Shown here: positions 44,217 through 53,133 of the stretch, piece by piece
Layout of the letters: every line of letters begins with the position of its first letter
Position numbering within the stretch: the stretch's first letter is position 1
NCBI RefSeq assembly: GCF_029871235.1
Contig: NZ_SSOM01000057.1
Span: 1-58,837, forward strand
Direction of reading: 5' to 3'
DNA length: 58,837 nucleotides
DNA from: Pseudomonas sp. BN411
GTDB lineage: Bacteria; Pseudomonadota; Gammaproteobacteria; Pseudomonadales; Pseudomonadaceae
Notes under the pieces: model-generated
What the model saw: only the letters and a program-made list of their open reading frames with translations
The model's database searches: none
Told to the model about the DNA's origin: nothing
Translations under genes and position numbers: made by a program

Positions 44217-44234
44217 GGCCACCCGAAGGTGGCC
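44217..44234 (-). terminator. Orphan minus-strand terminator upstream of mdh
   Basis: Read on the minus strand, GGCCACC, TTCG loop, GGTGGCC, then TTTTTG. It would stop transcripts entering from the right toward mdh, yet the gene on that side runs the other way, so it may be left from a lost gene or shield mdh from antisense transcription. Confidence 0.6.
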
Positions 44235-44406
44235 GAAGCCGTTGCTAATGGGCAGTCCTGGCCCCAGGGCGTGTCCCGAAGCGCCCGAGGCGGCGTGTTG
44301 AAGCGAGTTAGACCCGGTTGACGGAGGTGATGCAGCACATGCGTCCAATAGAGGGCTCCACGGCGTCGCCATAGTAGCGGCACTTGCATCAGCCCTCGGG
44401 ACACCC

Positions 44407-44976
44407 ATGAGCGCCGAAATTATCGATCTGAACAGCGTGGTGACGCTGGTCGTCCACCATAAGGTGCGCCGCGAAGCCCTGCCCAGCTACGAAGCCTGGT
44501 TGCGCCGCACCGTGGCGGCCGCACGTCGGCAGCCGGGGCACCTGGGCGTGAACGTAATCCGCCCAGGCGGCGAGGGCGCGATGTTCACCACCGTGGTGCG
44601 CTTTGCTCGAGCCGGGCAGTTGCAGGCATGGATCGATTCGGCCGAGCGTGCGGCGCTTATCCAGGAAGTCTCGCCGTTGCTGGAAGAGGGTGACCACCCG
44701 CTGATCCACAACGACGCCGAGTTCTGGTTCACCCCGGCCCACGGCAACGTCCGCCAGCCACCGAAGTGGAAGCAGGCGGTGCTCACTTACCTGGTGATCT
44801 GCCCGCTGACCATGGTCATCCCGCGCCTCTGGGCGCCGGCTTTCGAGCGCTACCCGGTGCTGGGAGGCGTCGTGCCGAGCAACCTGCTGATCACGTTGTG
44901 CATCGTGGTGCCGGTGGTCTTCCTGATCATGCCCTGGGTCACCCGGCGGTGCGCCGGCTGGCTCCGCGCCGACTGA
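44407..44976 (+). CDS. ABM-domain protein with C-terminal membrane segments
   Basis: 189 residues. The N-terminal ~100 form an antibiotic biosynthesis monooxygenase-type ferredoxin-like domain (VTLVVHHKVRREALPSYEAW; AARRQPGHLGVNVIRPGG), and the remainder has two membrane helices (VLTYLVICPLTMVIPRLWAP; LLITLCIVVPVVFLIMPWVT). Such ABM-plus-two-TM proteins are common but uncharacterised. Stand-alone ABM proteins degrade quinones or haem, or modify polyketides. It is the first gene of a run with a perhydrolase-like enzyme (74-base gap) and an amidohydrolase. Start ATG 44407; no strong ribosome-binding site. Confidence 0.85.
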   Translation: MSAEIIDLNSVVTLVVHHKVRREALPSYEAWLRRTVAAARRQPGHLGVNVIRPGGEGAMFTTVVRFARAGQLQAWIDSAERAALIQEVSPLLEEGDHPLIHNDAEFWFTPAHGNVRQPPKWKQAVLTYLVICPLTMVIPRLWAPAFERYPVLGGVVPSNLLITLCIVVPVVFLIMPWVTRRCAGWLRAD

Positions 44977-45050
44977 CGATTCCCTTTCCGCGGCGCCCTG
45001 CGTGGCGCCCGTTCCCACAACGACCTGCACCGCAGTCACAGGAGTTTTCC

Positions 45051-45869
45051 ATGAGCACCTTCGTAACCCGCGACGGCACCGAGATCTACTACAAGGACTG
45101 GGGCAGCGGCAAACCTGTGCTGTTCAGCCACGGCTGGCCGCTGGACGGCGACATGTGGGAATACCAGATGGAGTACCTGAGCAGTCGCGGCTACCGCACC
45201 ATCGCCTTTGACCGCCGCGGTTTCGGCCGCTCCAGCCAACCGTGGAACGGCTACGACTACGACACCTTTGCCGATGACATCGCCGGTCTGATCGAGCACC
45301 TGGACCTGCGTGACGTCACCCTGGTCGGCTTCTCCATGGGCGGTGGCGACGTCAGCCGCTACATCGGCCGCCATGGCGCCTCGCGCGTTGCAGGCCTGGT
45401 TCTGCTGGGCGCGGTGACGCCGATCTTCGGCCGATCCGCCGACTTCCCGCAGGGCGTGGAAACCTCCGTGTTCGACGGCATCAAGGCCGGCCTGCTGAAG
45501 GACCGCGCGCAGTTCATCGCGGACTTCGCTGCACCGTTCTACGGCACCAACCACGGCCAGAAGGTCTCCGACGGCGTGCTGACCCAGACCCTCAACATCG
45601 CGCTGCTGGCCTCGCTCAAGGGCACCGTGGACTGCGTTACCGCGTTCTCGGAAACCGACTTCCGCGCGGACCTGGCCAAGGTCGATGTGCCGACCCTCGT
45701 GATCCATGGCGATGACGACCAGATCGTACCGTTCGAAACCACCGGCAAGCTGGCCGCCGAGCAGGTCCCGGGTTCCCAGCTGAAGGTTTACGCCGGCGCG
45801 CCCCATGGCTTCGCCGTCACCCACGCACAACAACTCAACGAAGACCTGCTGGCCTTCCTGCAACGCTGA
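45051..45869 (+). CDS. Alpha/beta-hydrolase of the arylesterase/chloroperoxidase type
   Basis: 272 residues, the usual length for cofactor-free haloperoxidases and Pseudomonas arylesterases. The start STFVTRDGTEIYYKDWGSGK, HGWPLDGDMW oxyanion loop, GFSMGG elbow with Ser95, IHGDDDQIVP acid loop and APHGFAVTH histidine give a full triad. AGGAGTTTTCC before ATG 45051 is a strong ribosome-binding site. The amidohydrolase gene starts 11 bases after the stop. Hydrolysis of esters, with perhydrolysis as a side reaction, is known for the family; the native substrate is not evident. Confidence 0.93.
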   Translation: MSTFVTRDGTEIYYKDWGSGKPVLFSHGWPLDGDMWEYQMEYLSSRGYRTIAFDRRGFGRSSQPWNGYDYDTFADDIAGLIEHLDLRDVTLVGFSMGGGDVSRYIGRHGASRVAGLVLLGAVTPIFGRSADFPQGVETSVFDGIKAGLLKDRAQFIADFAAPFYGTNHGQKVSDGVLTQTLNIALLASLKGTVDCVTAFSETDFRADLAKVDVPTLVIHGDDDQIVPFETTGKLAAEQVPGSQLKVYAGAPHGFAVTHAQQLNEDLLAFLQR

Positions 45870-45880
45870 GGTACCCGAAC

Positions 45881-47722
45881 ATGAGCACTGCAGACCTGAT
45901 CCTGTTCAACGGCAAGCTGCACACCGTCGACCCCGAGCGCCCGCACGCCACCGCCGTGGCCATCGCCGACGGCAAGTTCCTCGCCGTGGGCAGCGACGCC
46001 GAAGTGATGGCCTACCGCGACGGTTCGACCCAACTGGTCGACCTCAACCGCCGCACCGTCATCCCCGGCCTCAACGACTCGCACCTGCACCTGATCCGTG
46101 GCGGCCTGAACTACAACCTGGAACTGCGCTGGGAGGGCGTGCCTTCGCTCTCCGACGCGCTGGAGATGCTGCGCCTGCAGGCCCAGCGCACGCCGTCGCC
46201 GCAGTGGGTGCGCGTGGTTGGTGGGTGGAACGAATTCCAGTTTGCCGAGCGCCGCCTGCCGACCCTCTCGGAGCTGAACAAGGCGGCGCCGGACACCCCG
46301 GTGTTCGTCCTGCACCTGTATGACCGCGCGCTGCTCAACCGCGCGGCGCTGCGTGTTGTCGGCTACACGAAAGACACGCCGAACCCGCCCGGTGGCGAGA
46401 TCGTCCGCGACAGCAACGGCGAACCCACCGGCATGCTGATCGCCCGTCCCAACGCGATGATCCTCTACGCGACCCTGGCCAAGGGGCCGAAGCTGCCGCT
46501 GGAATACCAGGTCAACTCGACCCGGCAGTTCATGCGCGAGCTGAACCGCCTGGGCCTGACCAGCGTGATCGACGCCGGCGGCGGCTTCCAGAACTACCCG
46601 GACGACTACCAGGTGATCCAGCAGCTGGCCGACGCCGACCAGCTCACCGTGCGCATCGCCTACAACCTGTTCACCCAGAAGCCCAAGGAAGAGCTGGCCG
46701 ACTTCAAGAACTGGACCTCCAGCGTGACCTACGGCCAGGGCACCGACTTTCTGCGCCACAACGGCGCGGGCGAGATGCTGGTGTTCTCGGCGGCAGACTT
46801 CGAGGACTTCCTCGAACCGCGCCCGGACCTGCCCGCCACCATGGAAGCGGAACTGGAGCCGGTGGTGCGCCACCTGGTCGAGCAGCGCTGGCCGTTCCGC
46901 CTGCACGCCACCTATGACGAGTCCATCTCGCGCATGCTCGACGTGTTCGAGAAGGTCAATCGCGACATTCCCTTCAATGGCCTGCCGTGGTTCTTCGACC
47001 ACGCCGAGACCATCTCGCCGAAGAACATCGAGCGCGTCCGCGCCCTGGGCGGTGGCATCGCCATCCAGGACCGCATGGCGTTCCAGGGTGAGTACTTCGT
47101 CGATCGCTACGGCAAGCAGGCCGCCGAGGCCACGCCGCCGATCAAGCGCATGCTGGCCGAAGGCGTGCCGGTGGGCGCCGGTACCGACGCCACCCGCGTG
47201 TCCAGCTACAACCCCTGGACTTCGCTGTACTGGCTGGTCAGCGGCAAGACCGTGGGCGGCCTGAGCCTGTATCCGGAAGGTTTGTCGCGCGAGGTGGCGA
47301 TCCAGCTGTTCACCCACGGCAGCGCCTGGTTCTCGAGCGAGCAGGGTAAGAAGGGCATGCTCAAGGTCGGCCAACTGGCGGACCTGGCGGTGCTCTCCGA
47401 AGACTTCTTCAGCGTCGAGGAAGAAGCCATCAAGACCATCGAGTCGGTGCTCACCGTGGTAGGCGGCAAGATCGTCCATGGCGATCGCGAGTTCGACAAG
47501 CTGGCCCCGCCGAGCATCCCGGTGGTACCGGAGTGGTCCCCGGTGGCCATGGTTCCCGGCCACTGGCGCCCGCAGGCGCCGCTGCAGCAGGCCGTGCACC
47601 AGTGCATCGGCTCCTGCGGTGTGCACGGCCACAGCCATGAGCGCGCGCGCACCAAGGACGTGCCGGTGAGCGACTTCGCCGGGTTCTGGGGCGCGTTCGG
47701 CTGTTCGTGCTTCGCGTTCTGA
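45881..47722 (+). CDS. YtcJ-like metal-dependent amidohydrolase
   Basis: 613-residue amidohydrolase-superfamily enzyme. The first metal site is in IPGLNDSHLHLIRGG, later sites in RLHATYDESI and FFDHAETI, and an Asp site in VPVGAGTDATRV. N-terminal LILFNGKLHTVDPERP and the C-terminal VLSEDFFSVEEEAIKTIES belong to the composite beta-sandwich typical of this family, related to N-substituted formamide deformylase. A long C-terminal extension (~70 residues) is rich in Pro, His and Cys and ends GAFGCSCFAF, an unusual tail. It is the third gene of the run from 44407, and a terminator lies downstream. Confidence 0.9.
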   Translation: MSTADLILFNGKLHTVDPERPHATAVAIADGKFLAVGSDAEVMAYRDGSTQLVDLNRRTVIPGLNDSHLHLIRGGLNYNLELRWEGVPSLSDALEMLRLQAQRTPSPQWVRVVGGWNEFQFAERRLPTLSELNKAAPDTPVFVLHLYDRALLNRAALRVVGYTKDTPNPPGGEIVRDSNGEPTGMLIARPNAMILYATLAKGPKLPLEYQVNSTRQFMRELNRLGLTSVIDAGGGFQNYPDDYQVIQQLADADQLTVRIAYNLFTQKPKEELADFKNWTSSVTYGQGTDFLRHNGAGEMLVFSAADFEDFLEPRPDLPATMEAELEPVVRHLVEQRWPFRLHATYDESISRMLDVFEKVNRDIPFNGLPWFFDHAETISPKNIERVRALGGGIAIQDRMAFQGEYFVDRYGKQAAEATPPIKRMLAEGVPVGAGTDATRVSSYNPWTSLYWLVSGKTVGGLSLYPEGLSREVAIQLFTHGSAWFSSEQGKKGMLKVGQLADLAVLSEDFFSVEEEAIKTIESVLTVVGGKIVHGDREFDKLAPPSIPVVPEWSPVAMVPGHWRPQAPLQQAVHQCIGSCGVHGHSHERARTKDVPVSDFAGFWGAFGCSCFAF

Positions 47723-48088
47723 TGGATCAGGTCGGCACCGTTGCCTGTCGGAAGCGCTTCCAGGTCAATGCCCGGACCAGGGTAATGAACCTGGATCGCT
47801 TCGATCTGCGCTGATCCCTGGCGAAAAGCACGCCCCGCGAGCGCTATCCAGTTCGCGGGGCGTTTTGTTTTCCGCGAGCGGCATCTCCCTTCTCCTGTGG
47901 TTCCATCAGCGGCGGAAGGCCGCTCCGGAATGGGGGCAAATGAAGGCGATCCGATGCTTGATCGAATCGGGCCGTGGACTGTGGTTTCAAGCGCAGCCGT
48001 ACAAGAAAAGCGCGGCGAAAGTTGATCGACTGGCGCGACCCTCTCCCGCGTAACCAACCGCATTCCTCAGAGCCCCGAGCGACTACCC
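47723..48088. other. Gap between amidohydrolase and LysR genes
   Basis: 366 bases without a gene. It contains the terminator at 47831-47871. From 47880 to the LysR start at 48089 no further dyad or ribosome-linked ORF is convincing. Confidence 0.55.
47831..47871 (+). terminator. Rho-independent terminator after amidohydrolase gene
   Basis: CGCCCCGCGA and TCGCGGGGCG arms (10 bp perfect) around a 12-base loop, followed by TTTTGTTTT. Confidence 0.88.
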
Positions 48089-49000
48089 ATGAACCGAAAC
48101 GACCTGCGCCGCCTGGACATGAACCTGCTGGTGATCTTCGAATCCCTGATGCTGGAGCGGAACCTCACCCGCGTCGGCGAGAAGCTATTCATCACCCAGT
48201 CCACCGTCAGCGCCGCCCTGGCGCGCCTGCGCGACCTGTTCGACGACCCACTGCTGGTGCGCGTCGGCCGCGGCATGGAGCCCACCAGTCGGGCACTGCA
48301 CATCTTCGAGGAACTGCGTCCGGCGATGGATGTGATATCCGCCGCCGTCAGCCGGGCCAAGAGCTTTGACCCGCAGAGTAGTTGCAACATCTTCCGCCTG
48401 GGGCTCTCGGACGACGCCGAATTCGGTCTGTTCCCCGCGCTCCTCGCGCGCCTGCAGCAGGAGGCACCGAACATCACGGTGGTGGTGCGCCGTGCCAACT
48501 TCCTGCTGATGCCGGCACTGCTGTCCTCCGGCGAGATCACCGCCGGCGTCAGCTACACCACGGATCTACCGGCCAATGCCAAGCGCCGCAAGCTGCGCGA
48601 TATCGGCGTGAAGGTACTGCGCGGCGACGACCGCCCCGGCCCATTGACCCTGGACGAATACTGCTCGCGACCGCATGCGATGGTCTCCTTCTCCGGCGAC
48701 CTCAACGGCGCCATCGACCTCGACCTGGAACGCATCGACCGTCGCCGCCGGGTAGTGCTGGCCGTGCCGCAGTTCGGCAGCCTTCGCGCGTTGCTGCGCA
48801 ACACCGGGATGATCGCCACAGTGCCGGACTATGCCGCCTGTGCCCTGGTGGAAGACAGCTGCTTGCGTGCCGAGGACCCGCCGTTGGAGATCAAGCCGGC
48901 GGAACTTTCTCTGGTCTGGAGCGCCGCCCACGACAACGACCCGGCCGAGCGCTGGCTGCGCGAGCGAATGGTCGAACACATGAGCGCGCCACTACCCTGA
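48089..49000 (+). CDS. LysR-family regulator, NodD/PcaQ-like subgroup pattern
   Basis: 303 residues. MNRNDLRRLDMNLLVIFESL with helix-turn-helix ITQSTVSAALARLRDLFDDP and the VRVGRGMEPTSRAL block belong to the LysR subgroup where the wing is followed by L-V-R-x-GRGM-x-PT. The effector domain follows and ends normally. It lies downstream of the amidohydrolase operon in the same direction and convergent to the YcaC-like hydrolase gene. Likely controls one of them; ligand unknown. Confidence 0.92.
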   Translation: MNRNDLRRLDMNLLVIFESLMLERNLTRVGEKLFITQSTVSAALARLRDLFDDPLLVRVGRGMEPTSRALHIFEELRPAMDVISAAVSRAKSFDPQSSCNIFRLGLSDDAEFGLFPALLARLQQEAPNITVVVRRANFLLMPALLSSGEITAGVSYTTDLPANAKRRKLRDIGVKVLRGDDRPGPLTLDEYCSRPHAMVSFSGDLNGAIDLDLERIDRRRRVVLAVPQFGSLRALLRNTGMIATVPDYAACALVEDSCLRAEDPPLEIKPAELSLVWSAAHDNDPAERWLRERMVEHMSAPLP

Positions 49001-49162
49001 GCCCAGTGCTTTTCGTCGGAGGGAGCGAAGCGATACCCGGCGCAAATGTCCGAGCCTGTTCGTGGCTGAATCAGAAAACGCCGCTGGTACGGTCGTCTGG
49101 GGACAGGGGAGCTACCAGGAAGAAAGGGAAAAGGGAGCGACAGCGCCGCTCCCTCGCGAGGC

Positions 49163-49816
49163 TCAGTGGCCTTCGCTGGCGTTGAACATGGTCTTGGCGT
49201 AGATCAGGCCCAGGCCGTAGGCGCCGCCGTGCTCGATGGAGGTCTTCACGGTCTGGTCGTAGGTTTCGCCGCGGGCCCAGTCGCGTTGCAGTTCGAGCAG
49301 GTACTGCAGGGAGGTCATGGGGCGCGCGCCGAGCTGGATCATGCGCTGCATCGCCATCTCGTGGGCCTCGGTGGACACGTCGCCACAGGCATCGGCGATC
49401 ACGTAGACCTCGAAGCCCTGGTCCAGTGCCGACAGTGCCGGGCCGACGATGCATACGGAAGTCCAGAGGCCGGCCAGGACGATCTTCTGCTTGCCGAACT
49501 TGTTCACTTCCACAGCGATGCGGGGGTCTTCCCAGGTGTTCATGCTGGTGCGGTCGATGATGTTGTGCTCGGGGAACACCGACTTGATCTCGTCGAAGAT
49601 CGGCCCGGAGAAGCTCTTCTCGGCAACGGTGGTGAGGATGGTGGAGACGCCGAACTCCTTCGCCGCCTTGGCCACCAGCGCGGTGTTGTTGCGCAGGGTC
49701 ACCGCGTCGATCGACTTGGTGGCGAACGACATCTGCGACTGGTGGTCGATCATGATCAGGGTGTGGTCGATGGGGCTGAGCAGGGTCTTGCCGGGAACGG
49801 CGGAAGCGGTGGCCAT
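49163..49816 (-). CDS. YcaC-like isochorismatase-family hydrolase
   Basis: 217-residue cysteine hydrolase. LSPIDHTLIMIDHQSQMSF carries the catalytic Asp, LTTVAEKSFSG the likely Lys, and LAGLWTSVCIVGPALSAL the nucleophilic Cys, matching E. coli YcaC, whose substrate is still unknown. The C-terminus is ~20 residues longer than YcaC. The ATG at 49816 has AGGAGCT upstream; ORF extension to 50005 is Arg-rich shadow. It is divergent from the GlxA-like regulator gene (242-bp gap), which may control it. Confidence 0.92.
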   Translation of the reverse strand: MATASAVPGKTLLSPIDHTLIMIDHQSQMSFATKSIDAVTLRNNTALVAKAAKEFGVSTILTTVAEKSFSGPIFDEIKSVFPEHNIIDRTSMNTWEDPRIAVEVNKFGKQKIVLAGLWTSVCIVGPALSALDQGFEVYVIADACGDVSTEAHEMAMQRMIQLGARPMTSLQYLLELQRDWARGETYDQTVKTSIEHGGAYGLGLIYAKTMFNASEGH

Positions 49817-50057
49817 GAAATGAAGCTCCTGGGTCGGTGACGCGCCGGATGGCGCAAAGGGACGCGCCAGCCGGCGGCCGGCGCGATGGCCCACTATCGC
49901 CGGGGTGGCGGAGGAGTTATTGGATCGATGTGCTCGGTGCGGGCGCGTTGTGTACGTCGAAGATAGAATGGCTGTTCCGTGTAGGTAGATACGCAGATCA
50001 GCCAATGGGTTGCTGTGATGCTGAGAGAGTGAGGGTGGCGAATTGAGCGGTGGTGCG

Positions 50058-51014
50058 ATGAAAACAGTGGCGATGGTGCTTTATAGCGATGTGCTGATGC
50101 TCGATGTGTCGGGGCCGATGGAGGTGTTTTCCATCGCCAATCGCTTCCTCGCGCCGGAGCATCACTACCGCCTGCTGACCGTCGCCGAGAACCGCGAGCC
50201 GATCCGCAGTTCCTGCGGCTTGAAGATGCTGGCCGACCTGACCCTGGAAGAGCTGCCCGCCGGCATTGACCTGCTGCTGGTGCCCGGCGGCCCCGGCGCG
50301 TACGACACCGCGCAGCCGGCGCTGAGTGCCTGGCTACCACAGGCGGCAGGGCACGCGCGGCGACACGGGGCGATTTGCACCGGCGCCTTCCTGCTGGGCA
50401 ATGCCGGCTTGCTCGACGGTTACCGTTGCACCACCCACTGGAACTACCTGGAGCGCCTGGCGCAGCGTTTTCCCTGCACGCGGGTGGAGGCCGAGCAGAT
50501 CTACGTGGTGGACCGCAACCTGATCACCACTGGCGGCATCACCGCCGGCATCGACATGGCCCTGGCGGTGCTCGGCGAGGACCATGGCAAGGAGCTGGCG
50601 CTGGAGGTGGCGAAGGTGCTGCTGGTGGTGATGAAGCGTCAGGGCGGCCAAGCCCCCTTTGCACCGCTGCTGGCCACGGTCCTGCGCGATGGCTCGGCAA
50701 TCGCGAGGGTGCAGGCCTACATGGCCGATCACATTGAGGAGCCCTTTACCATCAAGCGTATGGCCGAGCTGGCGGCGATGAGCCCGCGCAATTTCGCCCG
50801 CGCCTTCCAGCGCGAAGTAAAACTGACGCCCATGCAGTACCTGCAGAATGCCCGCATCGAGCACGTGCGGCGGTTGCTGGAAACGACTGACCTGCCACTG
50901 AAGGTGGTGGCCTGCCGCAGCGGCTTCGGCAGCGCCCGGCACCTGCGCACGGTGTTCAGTGAGCGCATCGGCATGACGCCCAGTCAGTACCGTCAACAGT
51001 TTTCCGCTACTTGA
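50058..51014 (+). CDS. GlxA-family regulator (DJ-1/PfpI domain + AraC HTH)
   Basis: 318 residues. The N-terminal ~175 form a DJ-1/PfpI-like amidotransferase fold (KTVAMVLYSDVLMLDVSGPM; nucleophile-elbow region AICTGAFLLGNAGLLDG), used as a sensor rather than an enzyme in this family. The C-terminal ~100 hold two AraC helix-turn-helices (FTIKRMAELAAMSPRNFARA; LKVVACRSGFGSARHLRTVF). The ATG at 50058 is preferred over an upstream TTG at 50043. Divergent from the YcaC-like gene, so a regulator of it is a plausible role. Confidence 0.92.
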   Translation: MKTVAMVLYSDVLMLDVSGPMEVFSIANRFLAPEHHYRLLTVAENREPIRSSCGLKMLADLTLEELPAGIDLLLVPGGPGAYDTAQPALSAWLPQAAGHARRHGAICTGAFLLGNAGLLDGYRCTTHWNYLERLAQRFPCTRVEAEQIYVVDRNLITTGGITAGIDMALAVLGEDHGKELALEVAKVLLVVMKRQGGQAPFAPLLATVLRDGSAIARVQAYMADHIEEPFTIKRMAELAAMSPRNFARAFQREVKLTPMQYLQNARIEHVRRLLETTDLPLKVVACRSGFGSARHLRTVFSERIGMTPSQYRQQFSAT

Positions 51015-51185
51015 CCGTCTGATGCACCCTTCTTGGCCGTATCCGTCCCTCTGGCCGAATTGCGCTGTCATCCAGAGACCGGAGAATGGGTCCATCGACA
51101 AAAAGGAGCCACCGCCCCGATTCGTTCGAATTTGCTCGGATCCCCCCGTGGTAGAGCGGTCGGTACGGACAAGGCGGGAGATGAC

Positions 51186-52559
51186 ATGAACGCCCCCACG
51201 CCAATCGGCACGGAAACGGTATTGCAGTTCGGCCGCTTCCAACTGCACCCCTATAAACGTCAGCTGTTGCAGGGCAATCGCCCGGTCCGCATCGGCAGCC
51301 GTGCCCTGGACATCCTCTTGGTACTGGTGGCTCAGCCCGGTGAGATCATCGCCAAGGAGACCATCATTGCCCGCGTTTGGGGCACCACGGTGGTCGAGGA
51401 GATCAACCTGCGGGTGCACATCGCCGCGCTGCGCCGCGTCCTGGGCGAGGGGCACACCGGTGAACGCTACATCGCCAACGTGCCGCTGCGCGGCTACGGC
51501 TTCGTCGGCGTGGTGGAGACGCTGCAGGCTCAGCCGACCCAGGTCACGCCCGCCAGCAATCTGCCGGTGTTGCTGGCGGGGCTGGTGGGGCGCGGGCACC
51601 TCACCCAGCACCTGTTCGAGCAGATGCTGGGCACCCGCCTGCTGACCCTGGTGGGGCCGGGAGGGATAGGCAAGACCTCGTTGGCAATCCAGGTCTGCGA
51701 GTCGCTACAGCAGCACTACGTCTGCATTCGGTTCCTCGACCTGTCGTCAGTATCCGACGCAGAGGCGCTGGCCCGGTTGCTCGCCACGGTGCTCGAGGCG
51801 GCCGGCAAGGGACGGCTGCTGCTGGTGCTGGACAACTGCGAGCACTTGGCTTGCGCCTGCGCCCAACTGATCGAGCGGTTGTTGCGCCAGCACCCGGCGC
51901 TCAGCGTCCTGGCCACCAGCCGCGAACCGTTGCGTGCCGAGGGTGAACACGTACTGCGCCTGCCGCCGCTGGAACTGCCCGTCAGCGACGAGGTGACGCT
52001 GGTCGGTGCGCTGTGCTGTTCGGCAGTGCAACTCTTCGTGCAGCGCGCTCGCGATGTGTACGACCGCCTGGAGTTGAGCCCGGCCCAGGTGCGCGCGATA
52101 GTCGAAGTCTGTCGGCGTCTGGACGGTATCCCGCTGGCTATCGAGATGGCCGCCCGCCAGATCGATACCCTGGGCCTGACCGGACTGCCGAAGCTACTCG
52201 ACAGCGGCGTTCTACTGCATATGCCCGGCCGCCGCACCGCTCCAGCGCGGCAACGCAGCCTATGCGCCACCTACGACTGGAGCTATGACCAGCTCAGCGG
52301 CACCGAGCAAACATGCCTGCGCCTGCTCGCGCCGCTGGGCAGCAGCTTCACGCTGGAAACGGCGGTTAGCGCGCTGGTGGATACCCGGCTGTGCCGCGAA
52401 CGCATCTTCGCCGCGGTCAGCCAGTTGGCTGACAAGTCGCTGTTGCTGGTGGAAGAGGGCGAGCGCGGCGTGCGCTACCGGATGCTCCACACGGTTCGCG
52501 CCTATGTACTCGAGGGGATCTGCGTCAGTAGGCCTGACGCCGCCAGCCCGGCGGCGTGA
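51186..52559 (+). CDS. Winged-helix/STAND-ATPase regulator, short form
   Basis: 457 residues: an OmpR-type winged helix (about 10-105: FGRFQLHPYKRQLLQGNRPV, INLRVHIAALRRVLGEGH) followed by a STAND/NB-ARC-like ATPase with Walker A VGPGGIGKTS, Walker B LLLVLDNCEH and a sensor Arg in LATSREPLRAE. It ends after the winged-helix part of the ATPase (TYDWSYDQLSGTEQ, RYRMLHTVRAYVLEGI). Its paralogue at 53613 continues for another ~470 residues of TPR-like repeats. So this copy is either naturally short or truncated. The ATG at 51186 is chosen because the family N-terminus begins there; upstream extension lacks similarity. Confidence 0.88.
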   Translation: MNAPTPIGTETVLQFGRFQLHPYKRQLLQGNRPVRIGSRALDILLVLVAQPGEIIAKETIIARVWGTTVVEEINLRVHIAALRRVLGEGHTGERYIANVPLRGYGFVGVVETLQAQPTQVTPASNLPVLLAGLVGRGHLTQHLFEQMLGTRLLTLVGPGGIGKTSLAIQVCESLQQHYVCIRFLDLSSVSDAEALARLLATVLEAAGKGRLLLVLDNCEHLACACAQLIERLLRQHPALSVLATSREPLRAEGEHVLRLPPLELPVSDEVTLVGALCCSAVQLFVQRARDVYDRLELSPAQVRAIVEVCRRLDGIPLAIEMAARQIDTLGLTGLPKLLDSGVLLHMPGRRTAPARQRSLCATYDWSYDQLSGTEQTCLRLLAPLGSSFTLETAVSALVDTRLCRERIFAAVSQLADKSLLLVEEGERGVRYRMLHTVRAYVLEGICVSRPDAASPAA

Positions 52560-52734
52560 CGCGGAAGACTTGGCCGCGCGCCGTCTACCGTGCCATCGCC
52601 TTTATCCGTGACTGGCTTGCACCTCCGTACTTGCTACGCAGGGCCGCACGACGACCGGTTCTTCATCGGTACAGGCGGCCGGTGGAAGCGGGCGGGCGTG
52701 CCGGCGCTCCTGCAGATTCCGACCACCAGTTCGG

Positions 52735-53133
52735 CTACGAAGCGGAGGTAAGGGGGCAGGCCCGCGCTTGGCGTATCCAGCCTTTGGGAGAAATCCCCGT
52801 CAGGCGGTTGAACACACGACAGAAATGCGCTTGGTCGTAGAAGCCACATTCCAGACCGATCTCCGCCAATGGCCGATCCGCGTCGGTCAGCAGGCGCTTG
52901 GCCTTTTCCACCCGCTGGAGCCGTACCCACTCCAGCGGCGAGTGGCCGGTGCTGACCTTGAACTTGCGTGTGAAGTCGCTTCTGGACAGTGCGCAGGCGT
53001 CCGCCAGCCACGTGACGGTGATGCCTGCTTCCAGGTGCGTGAGGATGAGCTTCAATGCTTGTTCTTCCTGCCAGCGGGCGAGCTTGCGCGCTTCTGCGTA
53101 ACTTGTGGATCGCTCGATACTTTCGCTCAGCAT
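52735..53133 (-). CDS. Small AraC-type regulator, DNA-binding domain only
   Basis: 132 residues, essentially the two AraC helix-turn-helices: ITVTWLADACALSRSDFTRK, STGHSPLEWVRLQRVEKAKR and LAEIGLECGFYDQAHFCRVF. There is only a short N-terminal helix and no ligand-binding domain, as in SoxS/MarA-like proteins, where amount rather than ligand controls activity. It lies on the opposite strand between two paralogous winged-helix ATPase genes. Followed (to the right) by a 479-bp gap likely holding its promoter. Confidence 0.9.
   Translation of the reverse strand: MLSESIERSTSYAEARKLARWQEEQALKLILTHLEAGITVTWLADACALSRSDFTRKFKVSTGHSPLEWVRLQRVEKAKRLLTDADRPLAEIGLECGFYDQAHFCRVFNRLTGISPKGWIRQARACPLTSAS

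Noticed and set aside
44198-44404. 68-codon minus-strand frame beside the orphan terminator
   Set aside because: Considered as the gene served by that terminator, but it lacks a ribosome-binding site and resembles nothing.
45788-47638. 616-codon minus-strand frame opposite the amidohydrolase
   Set aside because: Val/Gly/His-rich shadow without domains; the plus-strand gene has full metal-binding motifs.
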